NCBI RefSeq assembly: GCF_022095615.2
Contig: NZ_CP155560.1
Coordinates: 1-64,000 of the forward strand
Direction of reading: 5' to 3'
DNA length: 64,000 nucleotides
Origin: Bacillus thuringiensis
Lineage (GTDB): Bacteria > Bacillota > Bacilli > Bacillales > Bacillaceae_G
The position numbers were made by a program, and so were the translations under genes. Every line of letters starts with the position of its first letter. The first letter of the stretch is position 1. This document shows, in pieces, positions 46,239 to 55,793 of the stretch. The notes beneath the pieces are model-generated. The model was not told where the DNA came from and ran no database searches. It saw only the letters and a list, made by a program, of their open reading frames with translations.

Positions 46239-48084
46239 CAGAACCCTCTCCTAATTCAACTTGTTTTTCATTTAAATACTGTAATAATTTTTTTCTAATA
46301 ATTAATTCGTCAATAGAATTGATTGTAAGTTTGATAGATTCAATTTCATATGCCCGCTCATTTTTATCTATCTTTTCTAACATATTTATATTACTTAATA
46401 TTTTTTTGAAAAGCTGCTTGGCAAATTCTCCAATGGGTGATGACATAAAAAAGTTATTTTGTACAATGTCATAAAAATTCCCCATAAGTCCAAACTCGGC
46501 TTTTTTAACAACTCTATATGTATTTCCGTTGTCATTTACAATCTCTATACATGTTATGAGTTCTTTAGGAATATCGGATACAATAAAAGGAGAGTGGGTT
46601 GTAATAAATATTTGGAATTTAACATTTCTTGAAAGTACCACATTATTTAACATGTTGTATAAATAGTAAATTAGGTTTCTTGACCATTCTGGATGAAAAG
46701 CTAAATCGGGTTCATCTAGAATTATTATAATTGTCTTCAATTTACTATTCATATCAGCAATGGAAATGGAATTAAATATATTTGAAAATATATTTATAAA
46801 TGCAGTTTCGCCATAACTCATATTCCCGAATTTAAAATCTATACAGTCATGCATAAATCCCGGAAGTTTCTTTTGGACAAAGGATAAAATATTGCTAATA
46901 TTAGGTTTGATGCCCTCACTTAAGGGAATATCAATAGTATTAGCGTTAGTATAATATAATTCGTCGATAGAATTGAAAAGAATTAACAATTCCGTTGCAA
47001 ATATGTAATAACCATTGGAATATTTCTCTATATTTTCGATGAAACCATCAGAAAATTCAATTGTTTCTTCGAGGTAATCTAATCTATTTTTATAATTTTT
47101 ACAAGGATGCTCGTTTGATTGAATAATGTTATTAAGCCCTTTAGAGAATTCCTCTTTTTGTTGAGGTGTTTTAATTAATCTATATGCACAATCCACAATT
47201 TTTAAAGTGAATATTTCTAAAAATTTTATTATATATAGTTGTTTTTTAGAGTAAGGTAATTCTTTTTTTTGAAGATGAGGAATTAACATTTCCTCATCTA
47301 AACTTAAGATAGAATCTAAATGTTTACCGTATAACTCGAAAAATTCTTCGTAATAAATATTTAAGCTATATATATGACCTGGCTCTATTTTTATAAAAAG
47401 GTTATCAATGTTTGATAATCTTAATGCTTGTTTAGCGTCAGACTCTTCTGCAAGAAATCCATATATTGAAAATAATGAAGTTTTGTTTAGATATTGTCTA
47501 TTAACTCCAACATGTGTATCTTGATCAACAACGCTTTCGTGTTTAATCCAGTTATAATTTGGTCTATTTTTATAGTATAGAATATGTGCAATTTCGTTTT
47601 CAGTGGCTTGTTTTTTTGAATTTGTTTTGGACTGAATGTATTTTTTATAGAAAGCTTTACAGTTCTTATAGTCATAAGTAATTATTATACTGTATTCATG
47701 AGATATTCCTTTTGGGACTCCCTCTAAATTTTTTATAATATTAAAGTTTGTTCCTTCTAAAATAAATTCATTATCTTTTAGGTGGTATAACATGATATAG
47801 CTAAAAAAATTCCCATTATGTCTATTAAGTAAAGACATTCTTTCAGTTTTTGGAGAGCCTATTAAATCTAATAAAGTAGACTTGCCAGCCCCATTTTTCC
47901 CAACAATTAAGTTGATATTACTTATTTTTTCTCCAAAAAGATCAATATAGGGATTTGACTTTGGATGGATTAATAATTGATTAGAAACAAATGAAATATC
48001 GAAATCATTTGTAAAACAAAAGTTTTGATTATTAAAACAGTTACGTAAGTTTTCGGTATATACGAATAGTAGTTGTGGATACAT
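46231..48084 (-). CDS. AAA/ABC-type ATPase, PtuA-like
   Basis: A 617-residue SMC/RecF-like ATPase. Walker A is VGKNGAGKSTLLDLIG (about 61-76). The signature region is FKFGNMSYGETAFINIFSN, and Walker B with the D-loop is IIIILDEPDLAFHPEW (about 449). FITTHSPFIVSDIP is the H-loop. The middle about 300 residues are helical and insert between the two halves, as in OLD/PtuA-type ATPases without a TOPRIM domain. GAGGTG lies ahead of the ATG at 48084. It forms a two-gene unit with the HNH gene. A terminator-like A/T stretch but no other gene follows. Confidence 0.85.
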   Translation of the reverse strand: MYPQLLFVYTENLRNCFNNQNFCFTNDFDISFVSNQLLIHPKSNPYIDLFGEKISNINLIVGKNGAGKSTLLDLIGSPKTERMSLLNRHNGNFFSYIMLYHLKDNEFILEGTNFNIIKNLEGVPKGISHEYSIIITYDYKNCKAFYKKYIQSKTNSKKQATENEIAHILYYKNRPNYNWIKHESVVDQDTHVGVNRQYLNKTSLFSIYGFLAEESDAKQALRLSNIDNLFIKIEPGHIYSLNIYYEEFFELYGKHLDSILSLDEEMLIPHLQKKELPYSKKQLYIIKFLEIFTLKIVDCAYRLIKTPQQKEEFSKGLNNIIQSNEHPCKNYKNRLDYLEETIEFSDGFIENIEKYSNGYYIFATELLILFNSIDELYYTNANTIDIPLSEGIKPNISNILSFVQKKLPGFMHDCIDFKFGNMSYGETAFINIFSNIFNSISIADMNSKLKTIIIILDEPDLAFHPEWSRNLIYYLYNMLNNVVLSRNVKFQIFITTHSPFIVSDIPKELITCIEIVNDNGNTYRVVKKAEFGLMGNFYDIVQNNFFMSSPIGEFAKQLFKKILSNINMLEKIDKNERAYEIESIKLTINSIDELIIRKKLLQYLNEKQVELGEGSVD

Positions 48085-49098
48085 CTTTAGTTCACCTCGT
48101 AATTTCTATCATCCTAATATTATATATTAATACTTTTAGTAAATATAGTGAGCAATAATAGGTTTAATAAATAAATAAATAATTTAATTCATCAATAGGA
48201 AAGGTAGAAAATTGCTAATAGATTTTAGGTTATTCCTTCAATTTACAATAGAAAAGAAGATAGTTTCATTATTAGCAACCTTCTTTGTTTGTTGAAATCG
48301 ATTTTAGTATTAAAGTGGAAATATAGGAGTGTAACTTGTAATAAGTTTTGGTGCTGAAAATAGGCAAGTAGGTGGGAAGCCGTATATTCTAGCAAGCTAT
48401 ATTTATTAAATTTGTGAAGCAATCTCAGTGATAGCTTGTTCTACACTTTGTTATAAGAATTTTTTTAATTTTATTAGTAATATTGGTGTACCGATGCATG
48501 GATTTTTTGATGAATGAATTGTAAAATTGTCGATTTTACAATTTAATATTCCTTTCTCTAACTCCGTAATCATTGTTGCAGCAGCATTTTAAACTTCTTT
48601 TTTGTTATTAATTCATTTTTAATTTTTTTACTGACATTTTTCTATGACTGAATCTATATCGATATTATAATATTCAATTTTATAATTTATTTGTTAATAA
48701 TTAATTTTAATAGTGTAAATGCAGTTCTTGGGTGAAAGTTTTGTTGCTACATTTAATTTTTATGGGATTATATATGCTTTTAACTGTAGGAGAGGAAGCT
48801 TCGTAACATAAAAGTAGGTACACAATATTGTTGCGCTAAGTTTTTCGCCTTTGCTTTTTTGGGATCAAAATATATTTTTTCCTTTTATCGAGGTATGCTG
48901 TCCGTAAAAAGCCATTCATACAGTGGTATGTTTTTTAGTTGGAATATTAACTTGGAATTCGGTGTTACGTAAATGAGAGAAACTAATCCTGTATATAAAA
49001 ATACTTACAAATTTCAAAAGAATTCCTTTTGTGTACCAAGAAGCAAAATATATTTATGATAAAATATAGAAAAAGATGATTAAGAAGGGATAATTAAA
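48085..49098. other. AT-rich interval ahead of the iol regulator
   Basis: No gene seen over 1 kb. A minus-strand promoter for the ATPase should lie near 48100-48180. The sequence AAGTAGGTGGGA near 48366 resembles a piece of an IS200/IS605 left end but is too short to call. No operator like AAGCGCTT was found before the LacI-family gene. Confidence 0.35.
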
Positions 49099-50100
49099 GT
49101 GAAACCAACAATTTATGATGTTGCGGAAAAAGCAGGTGTATCAATAGCGACTGTATCCAAGGTAATTAATCAAACTGGACGTATTAGTGAAAAAACAATA
49201 AACAAAGTAAATCAGGTAATGGATGAATTAGATTACCAACCAAGTAGTGTAGCGGCAGCGTTAACAGGTAAAAAAACATATACAATTGGGGTACTTGTCC
49301 CAGATATCTCAAACCCATTTTTTGCTGAAGTAGCAAGAGCTTTTGAAAATAGTGCACGTGAATCAGGGTATACACTCATTTTATGTAGTACAGACCATCA
49401 AACAAAACGTGAGCATGAATACATTGATTTATTATTTAAAAAGCAAGTAGATGGCATTATTATTGCAACGGAGCTAAATGATTATAAACTTGTAAAAAAA
49501 ATCGTAAATCGAGATTTGCCACTTGTATTATTCACTGTAGATCATCCTTCCATCACGACTCATGTTGTGACAACTGATGATATGAGGGGAGGGTATCTAG
49601 CTGGAAGTTATTTAACGCAGAAAGGCCATACATCTTTAACGATTATGATGGAGAAGGATAGAAAAAGTAGCTTAGGGAGATTGAATGGTTTCAAACAAGC
49701 TCTTACGGATTCAGGGATTTCGTTAGATGATGAGGCTATCATTAGCTGCTATTCGACAGTGGAAGATAGTAAACGTGCAAGTAAGGAATTACTTCATTTG
49801 CCTAACAGGCCTACAGCCGTTTTTGCTTGTACAGATTTGATCGCTATATGCCTTATGAATGAAGCAAGAAAACAAGGACTTTCAATTCCGGAAGATTTAT
49901 CAATAATCGGATTTGATAATACAATCTATGCTGAGATTGCAGATCCAGGGTTAACAACAATTGAGCAACCCATTAAACAAATGGCAGCCTGTACGTTTGA
50001 ACAACTGCTAAAAACGATGGAAATGAAGGAGCATGCTAAGCAAAAAATTACAATTATTCCTCAGTTAGTAGAGCGATCCTCAGTAAAGGATATTACATGA
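49099..50100 (+). CDS. LacI-family repressor of the iol genes
   Basis: A 333-residue LacI/GalR regulator. TIYDVAEKAGVSIATVSKVI is the helix-turn-helix and LDYQPSSVAAALT the hinge helix. The rest is a periplasmic-binding-like sugar sensor (TIGVLVPDISNPFFAEVARA, then IGFDNTIYAEIADPGLTTIE). It starts at GTG behind AAGGG. It stands ahead of a converging MFS gene and the iol operon, and palindromic AAGCGCTT sites typical of LacI-family operators sit at the divergent iol promoters. In B. subtilis the iol repressor is instead a DeoR-type protein, so this is a different solution. The inducer is probably an inositol breakdown intermediate. Confidence 0.88.
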   Translation: MKPTIYDVAEKAGVSIATVSKVINQTGRISEKTINKVNQVMDELDYQPSSVAAALTGKKTYTIGVLVPDISNPFFAEVARAFENSARESGYTLILCSTDHQTKREHEYIDLLFKKQVDGIIIATELNDYKLVKKIVNRDLPLVLFTVDHPSITTHVVTTDDMRGGYLAGSYLTQKGHTSLTIMMEKDRKSSLGRLNGFKQALTDSGISLDDEAIISCYSTVEDSKRASKELLHLPNRPTAVFACTDLIAICLMNEARKQGLSIPEDLSIIGFDNTIYAEIADPGLTTIEQPIKQMAACTFEQLLKTMEMKEHAKQKITIIPQLVERSSVKDIT

Positions 50101-50131
50101 CAAATTTTTTAATAGCCTATTTGAATGTAAC

Positions 50132-50182
50132 AAAAAGAAGGTCATCGTAACTAAGTATAGTTAGTTACGATGACCTTCTTTT
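50132..50182. terminator. bidirectional terminator
   Basis: A long stem AAAAGAAGGTCATCGTAACTA / TTAGTTACGATGACCTTCTTTT is shared by the converging regulator and transporter genes. Confidence 0.85.
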
Positions 50183-50193
50183 ATATTTAGGAT

Positions 50194-51474
50194 TTATACA
50201 GAGAATTGCTCACCGTTTTTCGTATTTAAATCCTGCTCCATCTCATTCTCCTTTGGAATAGTAAGGAAATGAGTTAAAAATGCACCAAAGAAATACAAAC
50301 CAGCAAAGATCCACATCACGCCGCCAACACCTAATGGACCGATGAAAACAGTTACTACTAATGGCCCAACGAATGCTGATAATCCTGAACCTAAATTTAA
50401 GACAGACATTGCAGCTCCTTTATTTTCAGGAGATAAAGATGGGACTAATGCGGTAAGAGGTACATACCCGGCAAGTGTTGCTCCGTAGCAACAGGCAACA
50501 AATAATACTGCCCAATAATTATGTCCTACCATTTGTGGTACATAATAGAGTGCAAGAGTTACAATACCGCAACCGACTCCTCCGAACCATTTAATTGTAT
50601 TTACCCAACCAAACTTGTCTCCAACAATACCAAAAATAATATTAAACACCATATTTACAAAGAATAGAGTACCCCAAATTTGAAGCCATTCAGTCATCGT
50701 AAAATTATATTTCATCATATAGGTAGGTAGGAAAACAACAAATCCAAACTGAGCGGCCGAGTTTATAATTTTTACAATACCGCCTATACCAACTTTAGGA
50801 TTTTCAAATGCGATGGTAATGCCTTTTAGTAATTCACTTGATTTGTTAGCGCTTACGGATTGTGCCTTAAATTTATCCTTATTCACAACAATTGAGAATA
50901 ATCCACCGACGACAACAAAAATTAAAGCACTCCATAATGTAGCGATTTCTCCGATTTTCGGAACCATATAGCTAGAATAAAAGGCTCCTATAACACTAAG
51001 CCCTAGCTGGAATACGAACCAGAACCAGCCAACTGCTCTTGAAAGCATTTGTTGAGGCGTACTGTAAGATACCCAAACTAGAAAAGAATAAGCAAATAAA
51101 GGATAACCGAACCCTCGTAGGGCATAGCAAATTAATATTACGGGATAATTCATATGTTGAATTCCAATACCTATGAACCCGATTGATCCTAAAATGAATG
51201 ATACTAAACCAAATGTCATGACTTTTCTTGGTCCCCACATTTGTACAAATACCCCAGAAAACCAAGAAGAAGCAGATACAGTAATTCCGTAAATAGTAAA
51301 CAGGAAAGCAGCGTGTTCTAGCGTTAGTCCTTTTTCAACGAGATAAGGGGATAACCATCCCTGTTCTAACCCGTCCCCAATCATAAAAACGATAATCCCT
51401 ATGTATCCCCAAGTTAAATTAGAAGGGATCCCAATCTTGTCCATAAATGTTTTGTTTGAACTAATAGCGTTCAT
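50194..51474 (-). CDS. MFS transporter, probable inositol/polyol permease
   Basis: A 426-residue major facilitator with about 12 membrane helices. NLTWGYIGIIVFMIGDGLEQ and SPYLVEKGLTLEHAAFLFTI resemble the polyol permease group. The A-motif-like loop is SGVFVQMWGPRKVMTFG. It is divergent from iolG, and its promoter has TTGACG-17-TATACT with the palindrome TTAAGCGCTTAA just downstream, so it should be repressed by the same LacI-family protein. Uptake of myo-inositol or a related polyol is inferred from position and co-regulation. Confidence 0.85.
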   Translation of the reverse strand: MNAISSNKTFMDKIGIPSNLTWGYIGIIVFMIGDGLEQGWLSPYLVEKGLTLEHAAFLFTIYGITVSASSWFSGVFVQMWGPRKVMTFGLVSFILGSIGFIGIGIQHMNYPVILICYALRGFGYPLFAYSFLVWVSYSTPQQMLSRAVGWFWFVFQLGLSVIGAFYSSYMVPKIGEIATLWSALIFVVVGGLFSIVVNKDKFKAQSVSANKSSELLKGITIAFENPKVGIGGIVKIINSAAQFGFVVFLPTYMMKYNFTMTEWLQIWGTLFFVNMVFNIIFGIVGDKFGWVNTIKWFGGVGCGIVTLALYYVPQMVGHNYWAVLFVACCYGATLAGYVPLTALVPSLSPENKGAAMSVLNLGSGLSAFVGPLVVTVFIGPLGVGGVMWIFAGLYFFGAFLTHFLTIPKENEMEQDLNTKNGEQFSV

Positions 51475-51503
51475 TCTCCCACCACCGATAAGTTATTTTT
51501 TGG

Positions 51504-51515
51504 TTAAGCGCTTAA
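51504..51515. promoter_or_regulatory. LacI-type operator (or cre) before the transporter
   Basis: The perfect 12-bp palindrome TTAAGCGCTTAA lies downstream of the transporter -10 and 30 bases before its start codon. The core also resembles a CcpA cre site. Confidence 0.7.
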
Positions 51516-51532
51516 TTCTTTTTGATAAAAAA

Positions 51533-51561
51533 AGTATACGCTTACATTATGAGGTCGTCAA
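51533..51561 (-). promoter_or_regulatory. transporter promoter
   Basis: On the minus strand TTGACG (51561-51556), a 17-base spacer, and TATACT (51538-51533): a near-consensus sigma-A promoter. Confidence 0.8.
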
Positions 51562-51842
51562 TTAAATTTTTTGACAATTTACAACTTTCTTTTATAGAGT
51601 CATTCTATTTACTTATTGGACAATAAAATAATAGTGAGTATGAAAAGAAAAAATACCTTATAGATGGAGGATTACTATATAAAAGGCTTCGTTATCTTTG
51701 TTATATCAATATTTTAAAAGATTATATTTGTAGCTTTTTAGAGTATATATTTCTAATTATTAATTTTTATTTTTATGTAATACGTATATTGATGGAATTT
51801 AAAATTCGAATGAAAAGAGGAGTATTCAAAAAAATAAAAATG

Positions 51843-51871
51843 TTTTCAATTTAGAATTAAGTGTGTATAAT
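51843..51871 (+). promoter_or_regulatory. iol operon promoter
   Basis: TTTTCA at 51843-51848, a 17-base spacer, and TATAAT at 51866-51871. The operator at 51888 lies about 10 bases past the expected start point, positioned for a roadblock. Confidence 0.75.
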
Positions 51872-51887
51872 GAAGAAAAAATAGGGA

Positions 51888-51895
51888 AAGCGCTT
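51888..51895. promoter_or_regulatory. LacI-type operator (or cre) in the iol leader
   Basis: GGGAAAGCGCTTAACTT around this position contains the AAGCGCTT core shared with the transporter operator. It could bind the LacI-family regulator, CcpA, or both. Confidence 0.65.
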
Positions 51896-51969
51896 AACTT
51901 AATTTAATACGCTAAACCCTATAGGCTTTCATTTCGTTTCTTAAATTTTAATATAGAGGGAGAAATCAT

Positions 51970-52995
51970 ATGAACGTTTTAAAAATTGGGATTATTGGTG
52001 CTGGACGAATTGGGAAACTACATGTTGATAATTTGCAGCTTATGCCACAAGTGAAAATTAAAGCGGTTTCAGATGTAGTAATTAGTCATCTAGAAAAGTG
52101 GGCTCAAGATAAAGGAATTTCCACTCTGACTACAAACTATCAGGATTTATTAACAGATCCAGAAATTGATGCTGTCTTTATTTGCTCACCAACAAATACA
52201 CATGCGCAATTTATTAAAGAAGCGGCTCTTGCGAAAAAACATATTTTCTGCGAAAAGCCTGTTAGTTTCTCGGTAGAAGAAACTTTAGAAGCATTAGAAG
52301 TGGTAAAAGAACAGGGAGTATCTCTTCAAGTAGGTTTTAATCGTCGTTTTGATCCTAACTTCAGGAAAGTATATGATCTTATTCAACAAGGCGAAGTGGG
52401 GCAGCCGCATATTTTAAAAATTACGTCACGCGATCCACAACCGCCAAGTATAGAATATGTTCGTTCTTCAGGCGGATTGTTTATGGATATGATGATTCAT
52501 GATTTTGATATGGCTCGTTATGTGATGAATAGTGAAGTCGTTGAAGTATTTGCATATGGAACAACATTAATTGATCCATCCATTCAGGAAGTAGATGATG
52601 TTGATACTGCAATTGTTACATTAAAATTTGCGAATGGAGCTTTAGGGGTAATTGATAATAGCCGCCAAGCTGTTTATGGATATGACCAGCGTGTAGAAGT
52701 GTTTGGTGAAAAAGGCGCGGTTGCTGCGGATAATTGCTGCCCGACAACAGTTCAAGTGTCAAAAACAGAAGGTGTTGTAAAAGATAAGCCGCTTTATTTC
52801 TTCTTAGAGCGTTACACGCAAGCTTACATTGAGGAAGTAACACAATTTACAAAGTCAATTATAGAAGGACAAGCTGTTATTTGCAGTGGTAATGATGGAT
52901 TACAAGCAGAGCGAATTGCGAAGGCTGCGAAGGAATCCTTACTAACAGGAAAACCTGTACAAATTGAACATAAACAGCCTGCATTAAACCAATAA
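51970..52995 (+). CDS. iolG: inositol 2-dehydrogenase
   Basis: A 341-residue Gfo/Idh/MocA-family enzyme that oxidises myo-inositol to scyllo-inosose with NAD, the first step of the pathway. KIGIIGAGRIGKLHVDNL is the NAD-binding turn, FCEKPVSFSVEETLEAL carries the catalytic Lys (EKP), and GGLFMDMMIHDFDMARYVM the Asp/His pair. AGAGGGAG precedes the ATG. It is the first gene of the operon; 103 bases separate it from iolC, with another AGCGCT core at 53000. Confidence 0.95.
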   Translation: MNVLKIGIIGAGRIGKLHVDNLQLMPQVKIKAVSDVVISHLEKWAQDKGISTLTTNYQDLLTDPEIDAVFICSPTNTHAQFIKEAALAKKHIFCEKPVSFSVEETLEALEVVKEQGVSLQVGFNRRFDPNFRKVYDLIQQGEVGQPHILKITSRDPQPPSIEYVRSSGGLFMDMMIHDFDMARYVMNSEVVEVFAYGTTLIDPSIQEVDDVDTAIVTLKFANGALGVIDNSRQAVYGYDQRVEVFGEKGAVAADNCCPTTVQVSKTEGVVKDKPLYFFLERYTQAYIEEVTQFTKSIIEGQAVICSGNDGLQAERIAKAAKESLLTGKPVQIEHKQPALNQ

Positions 52996-52997
52996 AG

Positions 52998-53009
52998 AGA
53001 GCGCTTACT
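52998..53009. promoter_or_regulatory. third AGCGCT core between iolG and iolC
   Basis: GAGAGCGCTTACTT contains the operator core but only a 6-bp palindrome. It may be a weak auxiliary operator or cre; it could be chance. Confidence 0.35.
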
Positions 53010-53098
53010 TCTAAATAGATAAAGAGTAATGAATAGCAGGTTTATAAAAATATAAACCATATCATTCATTCTTTCATAAAGCATGGGAGGTAGTAACA

Positions 53099-54097
53099 AT
53101 GAATCCACTTATTTTTAAAGAAGATTGTCCATTAGACCTTATTGCAGTTGGACGTTTATGCGTTGATTTAAATGCTAATGAAACACAACGTCCAATGGAA
53201 GAAACAAGAACATTTACTAAATATGTAGGAGGTTCTCCTGCGAATATTGCGATTGGTGCTGCACGTCTTGGCTTACAAACAGGATTTATCGGTAAAGTGT
53301 CCGATGACCAAATGGGCCGCTTTATTACTGGGTACCTAAAGGACAACAATATTAATACAGATCAGATACGTATCGATCGTACAGGTGCAGTGACAGGTTT
53401 AGCATTTACAGAAATTAAAAGCCCTGAAGATTGCAGTATTTTAATGTATCGCGACAATGTCGCAGACTTAAACCTTGATCCAACAGAGGTATCTGAGGAA
53501 TATATTAAACAATCAAAAGCACTCTTAATTTCAGGAACAGCTTTAGCGAAAAGTCCTTCTCGCGAGGCGGTATTTTTAGTGTTAGAATATGCGCGTAAGC
53601 ATGATGTAGTTGTATTTTTTGATGTGGATTACCGCCCTTATACATGGCAGTCAGAAGCTGAAACGGCTGTGTATTACAATCTAGCGGCTGAAAAATCTGA
53701 TGTCATTATTGGAACGCGTGAAGAATTCGATATGATGGAAAAACTATTAAACTATGAACAATCTAATGACCAAGTTACGGCTGAAAGATGGTTTTCTCAT
53801 CATGCCAAAATCGTCGTAATTAAGCACGGCGGAGATGGTTCAATCGCTTATACGAGAGACGGGGAATCTCACCGCGGCGGTATCTTTAAAACAAAGGTGT
53901 TAAAGACGTTTGGCGCTGGCGATTCATATGCTTCTGCGTTTATTTATGGCTTAATGCAAGGGCTTGAGATTCCTCAAGCGATGCGATTAGGAGGCGCTTC
54001 TGCTTCAATCGTTATTTCGAAACATAGCTGTTCTGATGCAATGCCAACAAGGGCAGAGATTTCTGCATTCATGGAAACGGCTGAGGAATTGGTATAG
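53099..54097 (+). CDS. iolC: 5-dehydro-2-deoxygluconokinase
   Basis: A 332-residue PfkB/ribokinase-family kinase that phosphorylates 2-deoxy-5-keto-gluconate. YVGGSPANIAIGAARLGLQT is the N-terminal PfkB signature, and LKTFGAGDSYASAFIYGLMQ the C-terminal one with catalytic Asp (GAGDS). Its product is the substrate of iolJ below. GGGAGG lies ahead of the ATG at 53099. It is full length for the family. Confidence 0.94.
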   Translation: MNPLIFKEDCPLDLIAVGRLCVDLNANETQRPMEETRTFTKYVGGSPANIAIGAARLGLQTGFIGKVSDDQMGRFITGYLKDNNINTDQIRIDRTGAVTGLAFTEIKSPEDCSILMYRDNVADLNLDPTEVSEEYIKQSKALLISGTALAKSPSREAVFLVLEYARKHDVVVFFDVDYRPYTWQSEAETAVYYNLAAEKSDVIIGTREEFDMMEKLLNYEQSNDQVTAERWFSHHAKIVVIKHGGDGSIAYTRDGESHRGGIFKTKVLKTFGAGDSYASAFIYGLMQGLEIPQAMRLGGASASIVISKHSCSDAMPTRAEISAFMETAEELV

Positions 54098-54175
54098 AAA
54101 CTTTATAAATCAATAATCAAGTAAGGGCGTATCCTATTGGACGCTTCTACATTACATAAAAGGGAGAGAATGAAT

Positions 54176-55639
54176 ATGACAGTTCAAACAGCACAAATTG
54201 TAAAAAACTACATTGGCGGCGAATGGGTAGAATCCATTTCAACTAAGATGGAAGCTGTATATAATCCTGCAACAGGAGAAGTAATCGCTCAAGTACCACT
54301 TTCAACAAAAGAAGATGTTGAACATGCTGTATTAGCAGCAAATGAAGCGTTCAAATCTTGGTCTAAAACGGCTGTGCCAAAACGCGCTCGTATTCTATTT
54401 AAATATCAACAATTACTAGTAGATAACTGGGAAGAGTTAGCGAAACTGATTACTATTGAAAATGGAAAAAGCTATAACGAGGCTTACGGTGAAGTTCTTC
54501 GTGGTATTGAGTGCGTTGAGTTTGCAGCGGGTGCTCCGACATTAATGATGGGAAAACAGCTTCCTGATATTGCGACAGGTATTGAATCTGGTATGTATCG
54601 TTACCCAATTGGTGTTATAGGCGGCATTACACCTTTTAACTTCCCAATGATGGTTCCATGCTGGATGTTCCCACTTGCAATTGCTTGTGGTAATACATTT
54701 GTATTAAAACCTTCAGAGCGTACACCACTTCTAGCAGGAAGACTAGCAGAATTAGCTGCAGAAGCAGGATTACCAAAAGGTGTATTAAATATCATAAATG
54801 GCGCTCACGATGTAGTAAACGGTCTTCTGGAACATAAATTAGTGAAGGCAATTTCATTTGTAGGTTCTCAACCTGTCGCAGAATATGTATACAAAAAAGG
54901 AACAGAAAACTTAAAACGCGTGCAAGCATTAGCGGGTGCGAAAAACCATTCCATTGTATTAAATGATGCGAATCTTGAACTAGCAACAAAGCAAATTATT
55001 AGTGCTGCATTCGGTTCAGCTGGTGAGCGTTGTATGGCTGCTTCTGTAGTAACAGTAGAAGAAGATATTGCAGATCAATTAGTTAATAGATTAGTAGAAG
55101 AAGCGAATAAAATTGTGATTGGCAATGGTCTTGATGAAGGTGTATTTTTAGGGCCAGTTATTCGTGATAACCATAAAGAGCGCACAATTGGTTACATCGA
55201 TTCAGGTGTAGAACAGGGCGCTACATTAGTTCGTGATGGACGCGAAGATACAGCTGTAAAAGGAGCTGGTTACTTCGTTGGGCCAACAATTTTTGACCAT
55301 GTTACAAAAGAAATGAAAATCTGGCAAGATGAGATTTTTGCTCCTGTTTTATCTATTGTTCGTGTGAAATCATTGGATGAAGCGATTGAAATTGCCAATG
55401 AGTCTCGTTTTGCAAATGGAGCTTGCATTTATACAGATAGCGGGGCAAGTGTACGTCAATTCCGTGAAACTATTGAATCAGGTATGTTAGGTGTGAATGT
55501 TGGGGTTCCGGCGCCAATGGCATTCTTCCCGTTCTCTGGTTGGAAAGACTCTTTCTATGGTGATCTTCATGCGAACGGTACGGACGGCGTTGAGTTTTAT
55601 ACAAGAAAGAAAATGCTTACATCTCGTTGGGAAAAGTAA
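54176..55639 (+). CDS. iolA: methylmalonate-semialdehyde dehydrogenase (CoA-acylating)
   Basis: A 487-residue aldehyde dehydrogenase that turns malonic semialdehyde into acetyl-CoA and CO2, the last step of the pathway. [20 protein letters not shown] is the NAD-binding entrance typical of this CoA-acylating subgroup, [14 protein letters not shown] follows, and [15 protein letters not shown] holds the catalytic Cys. I chose the ATG at 54176 because AGGGAGAG lies 7 bases upstream; a second ATG at 54170 adds two residues. Confidence 0.94.
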   Translation: MTVQTAQIVKNYIGGEWVESISTKMEAVYNPATGEVIAQVPLSTKEDVEHAVLAANEAFKSWSKTAVPKRARILFKYQQLLVDNWEELAKLITIENGKSYNEAYGEVLRGIECVEFAAGAPTLMMGKQLPDIATGIESGMYRYPIGVIGGITPFNFPMMVPCWMFPLAIACGNTFVLKPSERTPLLAGRLAELAAEAGLPKGVLNIINGAHDVVNGLLEHKLVKAISFVGSQPVAEYVYKKGTENLKRVQALAGAKNHSIVLNDANLELATKQIISAAFGSAGERCMAASVVTVEEDIADQLVNRLVEEANKIVIGNGLDEGVFLGPVIRDNHKERTIGYIDSGVEQGATLVRDGREDTAVKGAGYFVGPTIFDHVTKEMKIWQDEIFAPVLSIVRVKSLDEAIEIANESRFANGACIYTDSGASVRQFRETIESGMLGVNVGVPAPMAFFPFSGWKDSFYGDLHANGTDGVEFYTRKKMLTSRWEK

Positions 55640-55712
55640 TCTTTAAGAGAGAAGTAGAATCTGTTTAGTTGCTTGTAAGCAAAAGTAAGGAAAGTAGTAA
55701 AACATAAGAAGG

Positions 55713-55751
55713 AAGTATTAGGAGTCTATCAAATTCCTAATACTCCTTTTT
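55713..55751 (+). terminator. intra-operon hairpin between iolA and iolD
   Basis: AAGTATTAGGA / TCCTAATACT stem with T5 following. It would attenuate transcription into iolD or protect the upstream mRNA end. Confidence 0.7.
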
Positions 55752-55793
55752 CATATGCAGAATGACTGTTAGAGATAGAAAGGAGCAAATCAT

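Noticed and set aside
48360..48380. AAGTAGGTGGGA similar to an IS200/IS605 left end
   Set aside because: Too short, with no matching right end nearby.
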